Of a stretch of DNA of 64,000 bases, positions 26,380-35,092 are shown piece after piece. Within the stretch, counting starts at the first letter, position 1, and the number at the start of each line of letters is the position of its first letter. This stretch comes from Chthoniobacteraceae bacterium (lineage in GTDB: Bacteria; Verrucomicrobiota; Verrucomicrobiia; Chthoniobacterales; Chthoniobacteraceae). A model generated the notes under the pieces. The model was given only the letters and a program-made list of their open reading frames with translations, ran no database searches and was not told the origin of the DNA. The stretch lies in assembly GCA_947449735.1 (NCBI GenBank), contig CANFTB010000004.1, positions 94,259 to 158,258 on the forward strand, read 5' to 3'. Both the position numbers and the translations under genes were made by a program.

Positions 26380-27735
26380 TCAGTCCAGAAGCGTTGCCTT
26401 CAGCAGCAGCCCGTTGAGTGCGATGATGATTGCGGTGACAGTCCAGGCTGCGGCGGCGGTGAAGCGGGATATTCTGAGTTCCCCCATGAGCTTTTCACTG
26501 GAGACAAACCTGACCAAGGGAATGACGGCGAAGGGCAGCTGCATGGACAGAATCACCTGACTGAGAACCAGCAGGCGGCTTGCGCCGTGGTCCCCGTAAA
26601 GGCTGGTGACGACAATGACAGGGATCACGGCCAGCCCCCTGGTGAGCAGCCTGCGGACCCAGGGGCGCAGGCGTAGGTTGAAAAACCCCTCCATGACTAT
26701 TTGGCCGGCCAGGGTTCCCGTGACTGTGGAATTGAGGCCGCTAGCGAGAAGCGCGACGCCGAACAAGGCGGCAGCAATGCTTCCGCCAAGAAGCGGGCTG
26801 AGGAGTTCGTAAGCCTGCTGTATTTCAACGACGTCGGTGCGACCCCGCTGGTGAAAGACGGCTGCGGAAACGGATAGGATCGCTGCGTTTACAAAAAGCG
26901 CGAGGCCGAGGGCGAGGGTGCTGTCCAGAGTGGCCCAGCGTATGGCGTGCCGGCGGCCTTCGATGTTCCGTTCGAACGCGCGTGTTTGGACAATCGACGA
27001 GTGCAGGTACAAGTTGTGGGGCATCACGGTGGCGCCGAGGATGCCGATAGAAATGTAGAGCATTTCCGGGTTTCGAAACGGCGCCGTCGGGTCGGAGAAT
27101 CCCGAAAACAGGTCGGCCAGGAGGGGTTGGGCGAGGGCGAGTTGGATGCAAAAGCAGCCGGAGATGAGGAGAATCAGCGCGAAGATAAAGGCCTCGAGCC
27201 AGCGGAAGCCCCGGCGCATGAGCGTGAGCACGAGCAGGGCGTCGAGCACTGTCAGAACGGCTCCAAGGGCCATCGGGATGCCGAAAAGCAACTTGAGCGC
27301 GAGGGCGGTGCCGATGACCTCGGCAAGGTCGCAGGCGATGATGGCCACTTCGCACAGGAGCCACAAAACATGGCCTGTGGCAGGGGAATGCTGTTCCCGG
27401 CAGATTTGGGCGAGATCCCTGCCCGTCGCGATTCCCAGCCTCGCCGCGAGTCCCTGCAAGAGCATCGCAAACAGGTTGGAGACAAGAATGACGGTCAGCA
27501 GGAGGTAGCCGAATTTGGCTCCGCCCTCGATGCCAGTCGCCCAGTTGCCCGGATCCATGTAGCCGACGCTCACAAGGCATCCCGGACCGGCAAACGCTAG
27601 AATTTGCCGGGGCCATGACGCTTTGCTGCACACTGGGATGCTGGCATGCGCCTCTGGCAGGCTTCTACCGTCCGCTGCATCCTCTCGTCCCCCGGAGTCG
27701 AAGCCTGAATTTTCTGAATTTCCGGCCTTTTGCAC
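26380..27735 (-). CDS. mntH: Nramp family manganese/iron transporter
   Basis: 451 residues from a GTG at 27735. The frame extends to a GTG at 27834, but that would place the inverted repeat at 27778-27793 inside the gene. Eleven hydrophobic segments, the metal-site DPGN in [11 protein letters not shown] (Asp at about residue 61) and [10 protein letters not shown] identify Nramp/MntH. It imports Mn2+ (or Fe2+) with protons across the inner membrane. The divergent neighbour encodes MntR, the expected repressor, which strongly supports manganese. The N-terminal 40 residues before [13 protein letters not shown] are poorly conserved and the true start is uncertain. Confidence 0.92.
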   Translation of the reverse strand: MQKAGNSENSGFDSGGREDAADGRSLPEAHASIPVCSKASWPRQILAFAGPGCLVSVGYMDPGNWATGIEGGAKFGYLLLTVILVSNLFAMLLQGLAARLGIATGRDLAQICREQHSPATGHVLWLLCEVAIIACDLAEVIGTALALKLLFGIPMALGAVLTVLDALLVLTLMRRGFRWLEAFIFALILLISGCFCIQLALAQPLLADLFSGFSDPTAPFRNPEMLYISIGILGATVMPHNLYLHSSIVQTRAFERNIEGRRHAIRWATLDSTLALGLALFVNAAILSVSAAVFHQRGRTDVVEIQQAYELLSPLLGGSIAAALFGVALLASGLNSTVTGTLAGQIVMEGFFNLRLRPWVRRLLTRGLAVIPVIVVTSLYGDHGASRLLVLSQVILSMQLPFAVIPLVRFVSSEKLMGELRISRFTAAAAWTVTAIIIALNGLLLKATLLD

Positions 27736-27777
27736 CCAAGCATGTTCGCCTCCCGGGGTGCCTTGGTCAATTTCGGA

Positions 27778-27793
27778 ATTAGCCCAGACTAAT
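27778..27793. promoter_or_regulatory. Inverted repeat between mntH and mntR, candidate MntR operator
   Basis: Perfect arms ATTAG and CTAAT with a 6-nt spacer, the only obvious dyad in the mntH-mntR intergenic stretch. Operators of DtxR/MntR regulators often have TTAG/CTAA-like half sites, so binding by the adjacent MntR is a reasonable inference. It lies 43 bp upstream of the preferred mntH start and 78 bp upstream of mntR. Confidence 0.5.
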
Positions 27794-27870
27794 ATTGTTT
27801 GGATGTGCTGCGCCGCCGCCGCTCGCAGCTGCACGTTGACCTTGCCGTCCCTTCCGCTTAGGTTGCAACC

Positions 27871-28329
27871 ATGCCTCCCCGGTCAGCTCAACGTCCCGCG
27901 TCTTCTGCAGTGGAGGACTATCTCGAGCAGATTCTGGAGTTGATGAATACCAAGGGCTACGCCCGGGTTGTCGACATCGCGGAGCGCCTTGCGATCTCGC
28001 AGGCGAGCGTCACCAACATGGTGCAGAAGCTCGATGCAGAGGGGCTCTTAAAATACGAAAAGTACCGTGGACTGGTGCTAACGACGGCCGGAGAGGAGCT
28101 TGCCCGCAATATCACGCACCGGCACCAGTTGCTCACGGACTTTCTCCAGTTGCTTGGTCTGGACGCCCAGACAATCCACCACGACGTCGAAGGGATGGAG
28201 CATCACGTGAGTCCTGCGACCATGCATGCCATCGAAAGCCTCACCTGTCATCTCAAGCGGCGTCCCGCCCTTTTACGCAGCATCTGCGGCGGGGTGTCCC
28301 CCGTGCGCAACGCCCGTTCCTCTGCATGA
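27871..28329 (+). CDS. mntR: MntR-type metal-dependent transcriptional regulator (DtxR family)
   Basis: 152 residues. An N-terminal winged helix ([20 protein letters not shown] to about residue 75) is followed by the dimer/metal domain. The candidate ligands D16, E19, H85, E107, E110 and H111 reproduce exactly the spacing of the six manganese ligands of Bacillus MntR (D8, E11, H77, E99, E102, H103), so Mn2+ sensing rather than iron is supported. No SH3-like C-terminal domain is present, as in short MntR. It should repress mntH across the intergenic dyad when Mn2+ is plentiful. Its stop overlaps the start of a lipoprotein gene (ATGA). Confidence 0.92.
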   Translation: MPPRSAQRPASSAVEDYLEQILELMNTKGYARVVDIAERLAISQASVTNMVQKLDAEGLLKYEKYRGLVLTTAGEELARNITHRHQLLTDFLQLLGLDAQTIHHDVEGMEHHVSPATMHAIESLTCHLKRRPALLRSICGGVSPVRNARSSA

Positions 28330-28805
28330 AATCTCCAGTCGTCTTTGTTTTTTGTCTCGCGTGTGCGCTGCTGTTTGGCGCGTGTCAGACCGTGCCCTCC
28401 CGCAAGCAACTCGAGGAGGCTCGCCGGACGATGGAGGAGAGCATTCCGCGCGAGCCGAAGGGGGACTACTACGTCGGCCGGAGGTACTACAAAGTGGACT
28501 ACAAGATGTGGGGTTACGTGCGCAAACCTGGCGAGCCTTGGAGTGATTCGCGCCTCGTGATGTTTAACGAGGACATCACCCTCGCCCCGGACAGAGCCGA
28601 GAACACGATCGGGTCGGACAACGGATTTGAGTACAAGCTGACCGGACAGTTCTCCGGAAAGGACGTTTACGAGCCCGCCAGCAACGGCATCTATCCGGAG
28701 TTCATCCTGAAGAAGGCGGAACTTCTGAGCAAAACACCAGGTCCGATTTTTAAGAGCCGCAAGGCATTGAAGCCCGAAGCTCGTTACTATCCCAGCCCGT
28801 ACTGA
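28326..28805 (+). CDS. Putative lipoprotein translationally coupled to mntR
   Basis: 159 residues. The signal [20 protein letters not shown] has a lipobox-like LFGAC with Cys at residue 20. The mature part starts with a charged helix (PSRKQLEEARRTMEESIPRE) and continues with a Tyr-rich beta region (GDYYVGRRYYKVDYKMWGYV). I do not recognise a family; the second half, with FNEDITLAPDRAENTIGSDNG, looks beta-rich. The ATGA overlap with mntR indicates coupled translation, so a link to manganese or envelope metal handling is plausible but only by context. Confidence 0.7.
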   Translation: MKSPVVFVFCLACALLFGACQTVPSRKQLEEARRTMEESIPREPKGDYYVGRRYYKVDYKMWGYVRKPGEPWSDSRLVMFNEDITLAPDRAENTIGSDNGFEYKLTGQFSGKDVYEPASNGIYPEFILKKAELLSKTPGPIFKSRKALKPEARYYPSPY

Positions 28806-28997
28806 GCGGGGGCGGGGCGGCTTTGCTGAGGGTCTGCAAAGGCTGGACGCGTTGTGGCCGGGGAGGGCGTCTGGGCTGGTGCCCTAAATGAGGCAAAAGT
28901 TTGTACGTTCCAGACACCTGGGGCTCCGCTCTCCCTGGGAAGATACCCTGTCCCGTCGGGGAATGAACGTTTCCATACCCTTAACTAATTCCCTCCA

Positions 28998-31205
28998 TTA
29001 GGCCCTGATTTCCCGCAGCATCTGTTCGTTGGTCGGAAACTTCTTGAGATAAAACAGCAGCCTTTCGATGGCGTCCAGCGGGCGGCAGCCTGAAAGACCG
29101 CGGCGCAGGAAGTGGATTTTCTGCAGCGTGTCGGCGGGGATCAGCAGCTCTTCGCGCCGGGTGCCGGACTGGAAGATGTCCACGGCCGGGTAGATGCGCT
29201 GTTCTGCAACCTTGCGGTCCAGGACGAGTTCCATGTTTCCCGTGCCCTTGAATTCCTGGAAAATGATCTCGTCCATGCGGCTGCCGGTATCGATGAGGGC
29301 GGTGGCGATGATGGTCAGCGAGCCTGCCTCCTCGGTGTTGCGGGCCGCGGCGAAGAGCTTTCTTGGCATTTCCATCGCGCGCGCGTCCATGCCGCCCGAC
29401 ATGGTGCGGCCTCCGTTGGTGAGAGCGTTGTTGAACGCGCGTCCGAGCCGCGTGATGGAGTCGAGCAGGATGAACACGTCCCGTCCCGATTCCACGAGAC
29501 GCTTGGCGCGTTCGATGGCGAGTTCTGCGATGCGGGTGTGGCTGCGCACATCCATGTCGTTGGAGCTCGCCATGATTTCGGCATTGGGAACGGTGTGGCG
29601 GATTTCGGTCACCTCCTCGGGCCGTTCGTCGACGAGCAGCATGATGAGCTTCACCTCGGGGTGGTTTTTCATCATGGCGTCGGCAATATGCTGCAGGAGG
29701 GTGGTTTTGCCTGTGCGCGGCTGTGCGACGATGAGGCCGCGCTGGCCTTTTCCAATGGGGGCGATCATGTCCAACACCCTGGTCGTGTAGCGTTCCGAGG
29801 TGGTGGCCATCATCAGCGGCTCATTCGGATTGATGACCGTAAGCTCGTCAAACATCGGCTGCCGGCAGGAGGCGCTCGGTTCGTCTCCGTTCACGGATTC
29901 GATCTCGTGCATCTGCTGGCCCCGGCCGCTTTTGCGCACCGTTCCCTTGATCCACTGGCCGTCTCTCAAATTGAATCGGCGCACCATTTCCGGGGACACA
30001 AAAATGTCAGCGGGGCTCTGCGCAAAGTTGCGCTGCGGGTCGCGGAGGAAGCCGAATCCTTTGCCGGATATTTCGATGATGCCTTCTCCCGGAAAGAGCT
30101 CGTCCGGGGTGGGGGGCGGCAGCTCGCGGGAGGAATCCTGGCGTCCGTCGTGCCTTGCGTCATGGCGTCCGTCATGGCGGCCGTCATGGCGGCCTTCCGA
30201 CTGCGGACGGTCGTGGGAATTTGACGAGTCGTCGCGGCGGTCTCCGCGGCGCCGGTCGTTGCGTCCGCGTTTGCGGTCATGGCGATCGTGCCTGTCGTGG
30301 GAACGCTCGCCAGGGCGGGCATCTTGGCGGGGGGCGTCCGAGTATCCTTGTTCGTGCGGCGCCCGGTCCCTGCGCTCGGGGGCTTGATGGGATTGCTGAG
30401 ACTGCTGGTGCTGGCGGGGAGTGTTTTCGTGACGCTGAGACTGCGCATGCTGGGGGTGCGGCGCGTGGCGGTTCTCGTGAGCCGCTGCCCTGATGGCGGC
30501 TGCCTGCTGGGCGTTGGCATCGACCGCCAGCGGAGCGGGTTTGCCTTCCTGCTCCATTTGTTTGGCGATGTGCAGCGGCACGTAAACCGGGTAGGGTTTA
30601 CGCACGGCTTCAACCGGCGAGCCAGACTGTTCCTGTGGCTCGGCGGCCCTTCTTGAATCCCTTGGTCGCCAGACCTCGTAACCGTCTCCATCAGCAGCAG
30701 CAGGGGTGGGAGTATGGGGCGCAGCAGGACTCGGTTGCAGCGTTTCGGCTGCGGGCTCCTGAGTTTTTTTCTGCCGGGATCTCGGGCTTTTCTTTGCAGG
30801 TTCGGCCTGCTGAGTGTCTGCTGTCGGCGCCGCCACCGCGGTCAAATTTTCGGTTGAAGCGGCCGACTTTTTGCGCGGCGGTTTGGGAGCAGGCGCTTTG
30901 GCTGCGAAGTTCTCTTCCTTGCTGGAATCTTCCTTAACGGAAGGCGTCCGTTGTTTTCTCGGCGCTTTGTAGACGTCTGCCGGAGTGTGCGGGACGGACG
31001 CGAGCAGACCGGCTTCCTCAGGCGCTTGTGCGGGGGCCTTGCGCCGTACGGCGCGCTTTTTAGGAGCGGCATCCGGGGGGACGGATGCCTTCGGGAGGGT
31101 TTCGGTTTGAGTGCCCTGCGCAGCCGCCGGAATTGCTTTGCGACGGCTGATTTTTTTCGGGGTGGCGGCGGCTTCCTGCGGAAGCTCGGTCTTGGTCTCT
31201 GTCAT
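28998..31205 (-). CDS. rho: Transcription termination factor Rho with long disordered N-terminal extension
   Basis: 735 residues, against about 420 for E. coli Rho. The Rho core starts near residue 365 (GEGIIEISGKGFGFLRDPQ, cold-shock-like RNA-binding domain) and continues through the P-loop QPRTGKTTLLQ near 495, LLVDERPEEVTEIRH, LDSITRLGRAFN and the SGTRREELL end. The first 180 residues are Lys/Ala/Pro-rich; residues 200-360 are rich in His, Arg, Asp and Gln with RHDGRHD repeats. Both are predicted disordered and would bind RNA or promote condensation. Rho unwinds and terminates untranslated transcripts. The gene stands alone on the minus strand with a 689-bp leader region upstream. Confidence 0.95.
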   Translation of the reverse strand: MTETKTELPQEAAATPKKISRRKAIPAAAQGTQTETLPKASVPPDAAPKKRAVRRKAPAQAPEEAGLLASVPHTPADVYKAPRKQRTPSVKEDSSKEENFAAKAPAPKPPRKKSAASTENLTAVAAPTADTQQAEPAKKSPRSRQKKTQEPAAETLQPSPAAPHTPTPAAADGDGYEVWRPRDSRRAAEPQEQSGSPVEAVRKPYPVYVPLHIAKQMEQEGKPAPLAVDANAQQAAAIRAAAHENRHAPHPQHAQSQRHENTPRQHQQSQQSHQAPERRDRAPHEQGYSDAPRQDARPGERSHDRHDRHDRKRGRNDRRRGDRRDDSSNSHDRPQSEGRHDGRHDGRHDARHDGRQDSSRELPPPTPDELFPGEGIIEISGKGFGFLRDPQRNFAQSPADIFVSPEMVRRFNLRDGQWIKGTVRKSGRGQQMHEIESVNGDEPSASCRQPMFDELTVINPNEPLMMATTSERYTTRVLDMIAPIGKGQRGLIVAQPRTGKTTLLQHIADAMMKNHPEVKLIMLLVDERPEEVTEIRHTVPNAEIMASSNDMDVRSHTRIAELAIERAKRLVESGRDVFILLDSITRLGRAFNNALTNGGRTMSGGMDARAMEMPRKLFAAARNTEEAGSLTIIATALIDTGSRMDEIIFQEFKGTGNMELVLDRKVAEQRIYPAVDIFQSGTRREELLIPADTLQKIHFLRRGLSGCRPLDAIERLLFYLKKFPTNEQMLREIRA
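30141..30194 (-). repeat. 12-bp tandem repeat encoding GRHD units in rho
   Basis: About four and a half imperfect 12-bp units (plus-strand consensus GCGTCCGTCATG) encode RHDG repeats in the disordered N-terminus of Rho. Such short in-frame repeats can change copy number between strains. Confidence 0.7.
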
Positions 31206-31300
31206 TTGGTAAATTTATTAAAAGTCAGCCGAGGCCGGGGCTTGGGGCTCCTTCGGCCGCCTGCGGGGGGGCTTTGTTTGTTTGCTTGGGCTGGCTTTTC

Positions 31301-31338
31301 CTTGAAGGTTTCCCTCTCACTTGGAGGTTTCCTTCTCA
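31301..31338. repeat. Two tandem copies of a 19-bp sequence in the rho leader
   Basis: CTTGAAGGTTTCCCTCTCA is followed directly by CTTGGAGGTTTCCTTCTCA, 17 of 19 identical. It lies 96-133 bp upstream of the rho start codon, so it is probably transcribed as part of the rho leader. Confidence 0.7.
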
Positions 31339-31717
31339 ATCTCCCGCCCCCTTGACGGTTGAGGAACCAGAGCTGGGAGCGGCGGCTTTTGGGAACAATT
31401 GGGTCGGGGCTAGGGACTGTCTTGCGTCGATCGCTTGAAAAAAAGGGGAATTCGGACCGGCCGTCCGGTGCAGGGACTTCAGCTCCAAAGAGATGTTTCG
31501 AAAACAGTCGCTTTAAAACCTGTCCGTCTGCGGTGCGCAGCGTGCGATTTGCTCTTATGCAAAATACATTACTGGAAGGAATGCCTGTTTAGGCCTGGCC
31601 CCGGAAGCGGACTGTTACGCCTTTCATCGGCGGAATAAGCCACAAATTTTCAGTCCCTTTTCCTGAAGGTTCCTTGGATCTTGCCCTGAATGCCGCCACC
31701 CATAGAGGCGGGTACTC

Positions 31718-31738
31718 AAAGTTCGAAGTTCAAAGTTC
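31718..31738. repeat. Three tandem heptamers (AAAGTTC type)
   Basis: AAAGTTC, GAAGTTC and AAAGTTC lie in immediate succession. The function is unknown; the site is about 180 bp beyond the xerD stop. Confidence 0.6.
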
Positions 31739-31894
31739 CAAGGTTTCAATCGAAAGGCTGGAAACTACTTCCAGAACACTATTCAAGTTCGCCGGAAGGT
31801 CATCCGAAGCGGCGCAAGCACATCCACCCTGCGCCCCGTTCATTACGAAACGAATTTTCCACAGGCCGGGGGTGGCGTCAAATAAAAACATTTG

Positions 31895-32788
31895 TCAGCG
31901 CGCCCTCGGATGAAACTTGTAGTGCACGGATTTGAGGCGCTGCCCGTCCACATGGGTGTAAATCTGCGTGGTCGCGATATCTGCGTGGCCTAGAAGTTCC
32001 TGGATGACCCGGAGGTCCGCCCCGTTGCCAAGCAGGTGCGTCGCAAAGGAATGCCTCAGCAGGTGGGGATAGACCCCACTGGAAAGGCCCGCCCGTGCCG
32101 CCGCTTCCTTCGTCAGCTGCCAGATGCGGTCCGGCGTCAGGGCGCGGCCCCGGATGGATAAAAAGACGTGGCTTTTGGTGTGCTTGCGCACCAACTCCGG
32201 ACGCTCCCCCTCCAGATACGCGTGGAGGGCCGCGGCTGCTTTTTTGCCCACAGGCACCACTCGGGTTTTGTCCCCCTTGCCGGTGACCCTCAGGATGCGG
32301 ACGTCCAGGTTGAGATGCTCAAGGCGCGCCCCGCACAGCTCCGAAACCCGCAGCCCGCACGCGTAGAGGGTTTCAAAAATGGCCCGGTTTCTAAGCCCGA
32401 GAGGTTCGCCCTCTAAGACCGTTTCGAGCAGGGTTTCCACCTGCTGTTCGTTCAGGGTTTCCGGCAGGTAGCGCTCCAGCCGGGGCAGGGACAGGAGCTC
32501 CGCCGGGTCCAGGGGAATCCGGTTGAGGCCCCGGAGCCAGCGAAAGAAAATCTTGAGGGCTACGACGTTCAGCTTGATGGAGGCGGCTGCCATGCCGGCC
32601 CGCTTGCGGTGTTCCAGAAAGCCGGTGAAGTGCTCCCTGGTCGCCTCCGCGGAGCGCGCAATCCCGTGGGTCTGCTGCAGCCAGGCGCGGAAGGTTTCCA
32701 GCGAGATCCGCGTGGAAAGCTGGTAATGGTCGGAGAGGCCGCGCTCCGTAGCGAGGTGGATGATGAAGTCCTCGATGTCAGTTTGCAT
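31895..32788 (-). CDS. xerD: Site-specific tyrosine recombinase XerD
   Basis: 297 residues from the ATG at 32788; the extended frame upstream overlaps purC. An N-terminal SAM-like domain (residues 1-85) precedes the catalytic domain with the Arg in ACGLRVSELC, Lys in GKGDKTR, HLLRHSFATHLL (HxxR), LGHADIATTQIYTH (His) and the nucleophile Tyr of that same block. The length and IYTHVD end match XerD rather than a phage integrase. It resolves chromosome dimers at dif together with XerC and FtsK. It is the third gene of a likely aroB-purC-xerD unit, 62 bp after purC. Confidence 0.93.
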   Translation of the reverse strand: MQTDIEDFIIHLATERGLSDHYQLSTRISLETFRAWLQQTHGIARSAEATREHFTGFLEHRKRAGMAAASIKLNVVALKIFFRWLRGLNRIPLDPAELLSLPRLERYLPETLNEQQVETLLETVLEGEPLGLRNRAIFETLYACGLRVSELCGARLEHLNLDVRILRVTGKGDKTRVVPVGKKAAAALHAYLEGERPELVRKHTKSHVFLSIRGRALTPDRIWQLTKEAAARAGLSSGVYPHLLRHSFATHLLGNGADLRVIQELLGHADIATTQIYTHVDGQRLKSVHYKFHPRAR

Positions 32789-32850
32789 GAAGTTCGGGGA
32801 CTCAGGCACCGGTACCACACCGGGCGGGAGGGAGACCGGGAGGGGCTGTA

Positions 32851-33741
32851 CTACTGGAAGTTTTCGAGGGGCAGCCCTGTCAGGCGTTCGTAAGCTTCGA
32901 TGTACTTTGCGCTGGTGCGTTCCACGATTTCCGAGGGAAGGGGCGGCGCAGGGGGCGTTTTGTCCCAGTCGAGCGTTTCGAGGTAATCCCTTACGAACTG
33001 CTTGTCGAAGCTTGGAGGGCTCATCCTGGGGGCGTAATCCGACGCGGGCCAGAAGCGGGAGGAGTCCGGCGTGAGGCATTCGTCGATCAGGATGACCTTT
33101 CCGTCCAGAATGCCGAATTCAAATTTGGTGTCGGCGATGAGGATGCCCTTTTGCGCCGCCCAAACGCGGCCGGCCTCGTACAGGGCGATGGCGTATTCCC
33201 GGACCTGATGGGCGACGTTGGCTCCGAGAATGCGGCTGCATTCCTCCCAGGGAATGTTTTCATCGTGTCCGGAGGCCGCCTTGGTGGACGGGGTGAAGAG
33301 GGTTTTGGGAAGCTTGTCGGCCTGCTGAAGGCCTTCGGGCAGCGGAATGCCGCAAACGCTTTGGGAGTGCTGGTATTCCTTCCAGCCGGAGCCCGCAAGG
33401 TAGCCGCGGACGACGCATTCGACCGGGAGCGGGCGGGCCTTCTTGACCAGCATGGCGCGGCCCTGGAGTTGTTCTCTGAAGGGTTGGAGGCTTTTGGGGA
33501 AGGCGTTGAAGTCCGTGGCTACGATATGGTTTGGGAGAAAATCGAACCGTTTGAACCAGAAGGCGGAGAGCTGTGTAAGGACGTCCCCTTTGCGGGGAAT
33601 GGCGGTCGGAAGGATGCAGTCGAAGGCCGAGATGCGGTCCGAGGCGACCAGGAGGAGGTGTTCTTCCAGGTCGTAGATGTCGCGGACTTTGCCGGAGGCC
33701 ACTTTGGTGATGCCGGGAAGTTCAGGTGCGTGGAGGAGCAT
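32851..33741 (-). CDS. purC: Phosphoribosylaminoimidazole-succinocarboxamide synthase (SAICAR synthetase)
   Basis: 296 residues from the ATG at 33741; further in-frame upstream sequence overlaps aroB and is not conserved. The substrate-binding GKVRDIYDL, ASDRISAFDCILP, VECVVRGYLAGSGWKEY and LIDECLTPDSSRFWPA are all typical of the larger (about 300-residue) PurC group. It ligates aspartate to CAIR with ATP in purine synthesis. It sits 118 bp after aroB and 62 bp before xerD; purN is also in the window at 54124 but separately. Confidence 0.96.
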   Translation of the reverse strand: MLLHAPELPGITKVASGKVRDIYDLEEHLLLVASDRISAFDCILPTAIPRKGDVLTQLSAFWFKRFDFLPNHIVATDFNAFPKSLQPFREQLQGRAMLVKKARPLPVECVVRGYLAGSGWKEYQHSQSVCGIPLPEGLQQADKLPKTLFTPSTKAASGHDENIPWEECSRILGANVAHQVREYAIALYEAGRVWAAQKGILIADTKFEFGILDGKVILIDECLTPDSSRFWPASDYAPRMSPPSFDKQFVRDYLETLDWDKTPPAPPLPSEIVERTSAKYIEAYERLTGLPLENFQ

Positions 33742-33859
33742 GGAAGGAAAGGTTGAATGGTTGGCCTTTGAACGAGTGGCTTGCCGGGGGGGCCGTGGGT
33801 TTGAGTTAAAACGAACCGGGAGGAGCATCGGCTGCGCGCGCGGGCCACGCCATTCCAAA

Positions 33860-34990
33860 TTACAAAGGGGTTCCGGGCTGCGCTGCGATGGCCTCCTGCA
33901 TGACCTGGTGCACGAGCGGCCAGGGGAGGTCTTCCCTCTGCTGCCAGGCGCCCGGCGCTGTGGGAAGGACGAACAGGTTCCGTCCGTTGCGGAATTTTTT
34001 ATCCAGCTGGAGCGCTTTGAGCATGGGTTCAAAAAGCTCGGGATGGCCCGGATGCGTGAGCGGCAGCCCCGCTTCGCGGAGCAGGGCCTCGAGACGGCTT
34101 TGGAAGGCGGTGTCGCAAAGGCCGAGGTGGACGGCGAGTTTGGTGGCGGCGACCATTCCGACCGAAATGGCCTCTCCGTGGGTCAGGGCGTAGTCGGCGC
34201 TCAGTTCCAGCGCGTGGCCGATCGTGTGGCCAAAGTTGAGCACGTTGCGGATGCCGAGCTTGTCCAGTTCGTCGCGTTCCACCACGGCGGCCTTGAGTTT
34301 TACGCAGCGCGCGACAATGTCGACGACCGTGGGGGGATCCAGAGCGAGGAGTTTTTTGAGGGCGCCCGCCTCGAGGTCTTCGAAGAGGGATTGGCAGCAG
34401 ACGGCGCCGTACTTGATGATTTCGGCGGTTCCCGAACGCAGTTCGCGGGCGGACAGGGTGGAGAGCGTTCCGAGGTCGCAGAAGACGAGGCGCGGTTGGG
34501 AAAACGCGCCCATGATGTTTTTGACGCCGCCGAAGTTGACGGCGACCTTGCCGCCCACGCTGGAGTCGACGGCGGCGAGCAGAGTGGTGGGTACTTGGAC
34601 GAAGGGGACGCCTCGCCGGTAGACCGCGGCGGCAAACCCGCCGAGGTCGCCGACTACTCCACCGCCGAGGAGGATGACTATGGGGGAGGCTCCGGCGTCG
34701 GGAAAGTGTTCGAGGAGGGAGGCGCAGGTCGCGGAGAAGACCTCCCAGTTTTTGCCCTCTTCGGTTGCTGGGATTTCGTGGCGGACGATCCGTTGAAATC
34801 CGGCGGCGGACAGGGATTCTTCGAGAATCGGGAAGTACAGGGGGGCGACCACCGGGTTGGTGATGACGAAGGCGTTGGTTTGTGGCAGGCCCTGGGCGCG
34901 CAGGGTGGCCCCCAGTTCTTGGAGGCAGCCGGAGCCGATGAGAACGGGGTAGGAGCGGGGCCCGAGGGCGACATCAACGCGAGTCAACAT
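33860..34990 (-). CDS. aroB: 3-dehydroquinate synthase
   Basis: 376 residues. The NAD-binding GGGVVGDLGGFAAAVYRRG, VPTTLLAAVDSSVGGK, the metal-ligand LNFGHTIGHALE and HGEAISVGM all match AroB, and the length fits the enzyme (about 360). It converts DAHP to 3-dehydroquinate at the start of the shikimate pathway. Being canonical, it is distinct from the DHQS-like EboD that would be expected in an ebo cluster. A terminator at 35042 separates it from the porin gene upstream. Confidence 0.96.
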   Translation of the reverse strand: MLTRVDVALGPRSYPVLIGSGCLQELGATLRAQGLPQTNAFVITNPVVAPLYFPILEESLSAAGFQRIVRHEIPATEEGKNWEVFSATCASLLEHFPDAGASPIVILLGGGVVGDLGGFAAAVYRRGVPFVQVPTTLLAAVDSSVGGKVAVNFGGVKNIMGAFSQPRLVFCDLGTLSTLSARELRSGTAEIIKYGAVCCQSLFEDLEAGALKKLLALDPPTVVDIVARCVKLKAAVVERDELDKLGIRNVLNFGHTIGHALELSADYALTHGEAISVGMVAATKLAVHLGLCDTAFQSRLEALLREAGLPLTHPGHPELFEPMLKALQLDKKFRNGRNLFVLPTAPGAWQQREDLPWPLVHQVMQEAIAAQPGTPL

Positions 34991-35041
34991 GGGACAGGTG
35001 TAGCTGCTGGGGCGGAGGGAATCCAGCGGTTGGAGAAAAGA

Positions 35042-35069
35042 AAAAGGGCAGCCCGAGGGCTGCCCTTTT
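35042..35069 (-). terminator. Rho-independent terminator of the porin gene
   Basis: Stem GGGCAGCCC / GGGCTGCCC (35046-35054 and 35057-35065) with an AAAA/TTTT extension. On the minus strand the hairpin ends in a T run (35041-35045). It lies 23 bp beyond the porin stop and before aroB. Confidence 0.85.
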
Positions 35070-35092
35070 GAACAGATGCTAAACAGCCAGGC

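Larger units (their letters stand above)
31206..31894. other. 689-bp intergenic region between xerD end and rho start
   Basis: No convincing gene is present; the short open frames in it have no family resemblance. It must hold the rho promoter and leader. It contains a 19-bp tandem duplication at 31301-31338 and a triple heptamer at 31718-31738. No tRNA or rho-independent terminator for xerD was recognised in it. Confidence 0.5.

Noticed and set aside
27597..27743. 48-codon open frame with a good ribosome-binding site inside mntH
   Set aside because: Overlaps mntH in another frame and has no recognisable motif; kept only as a possible leader peptide in the mntH finding.
28806..28997. Possible terminator hairpin between the lipoprotein and rho
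   Set aside because: Several GC-rich short dyads but none followed by a T run; only the half repeat of family B stands out.
31359..31935. Small open frames in the xerD-rho intergenic region
   Set aside because: Codon usage and composition do not look coding; one overlaps xerD; no ribosome-binding site or homology-like motif.
33677..35071. Long plus-strand open frame (464 codons) opposite aroB and purC
   Set aside because: It is antisense to two conserved enzymes with intact motifs, and its translation is Gly/Glu/Val-rich without any family resemblance.
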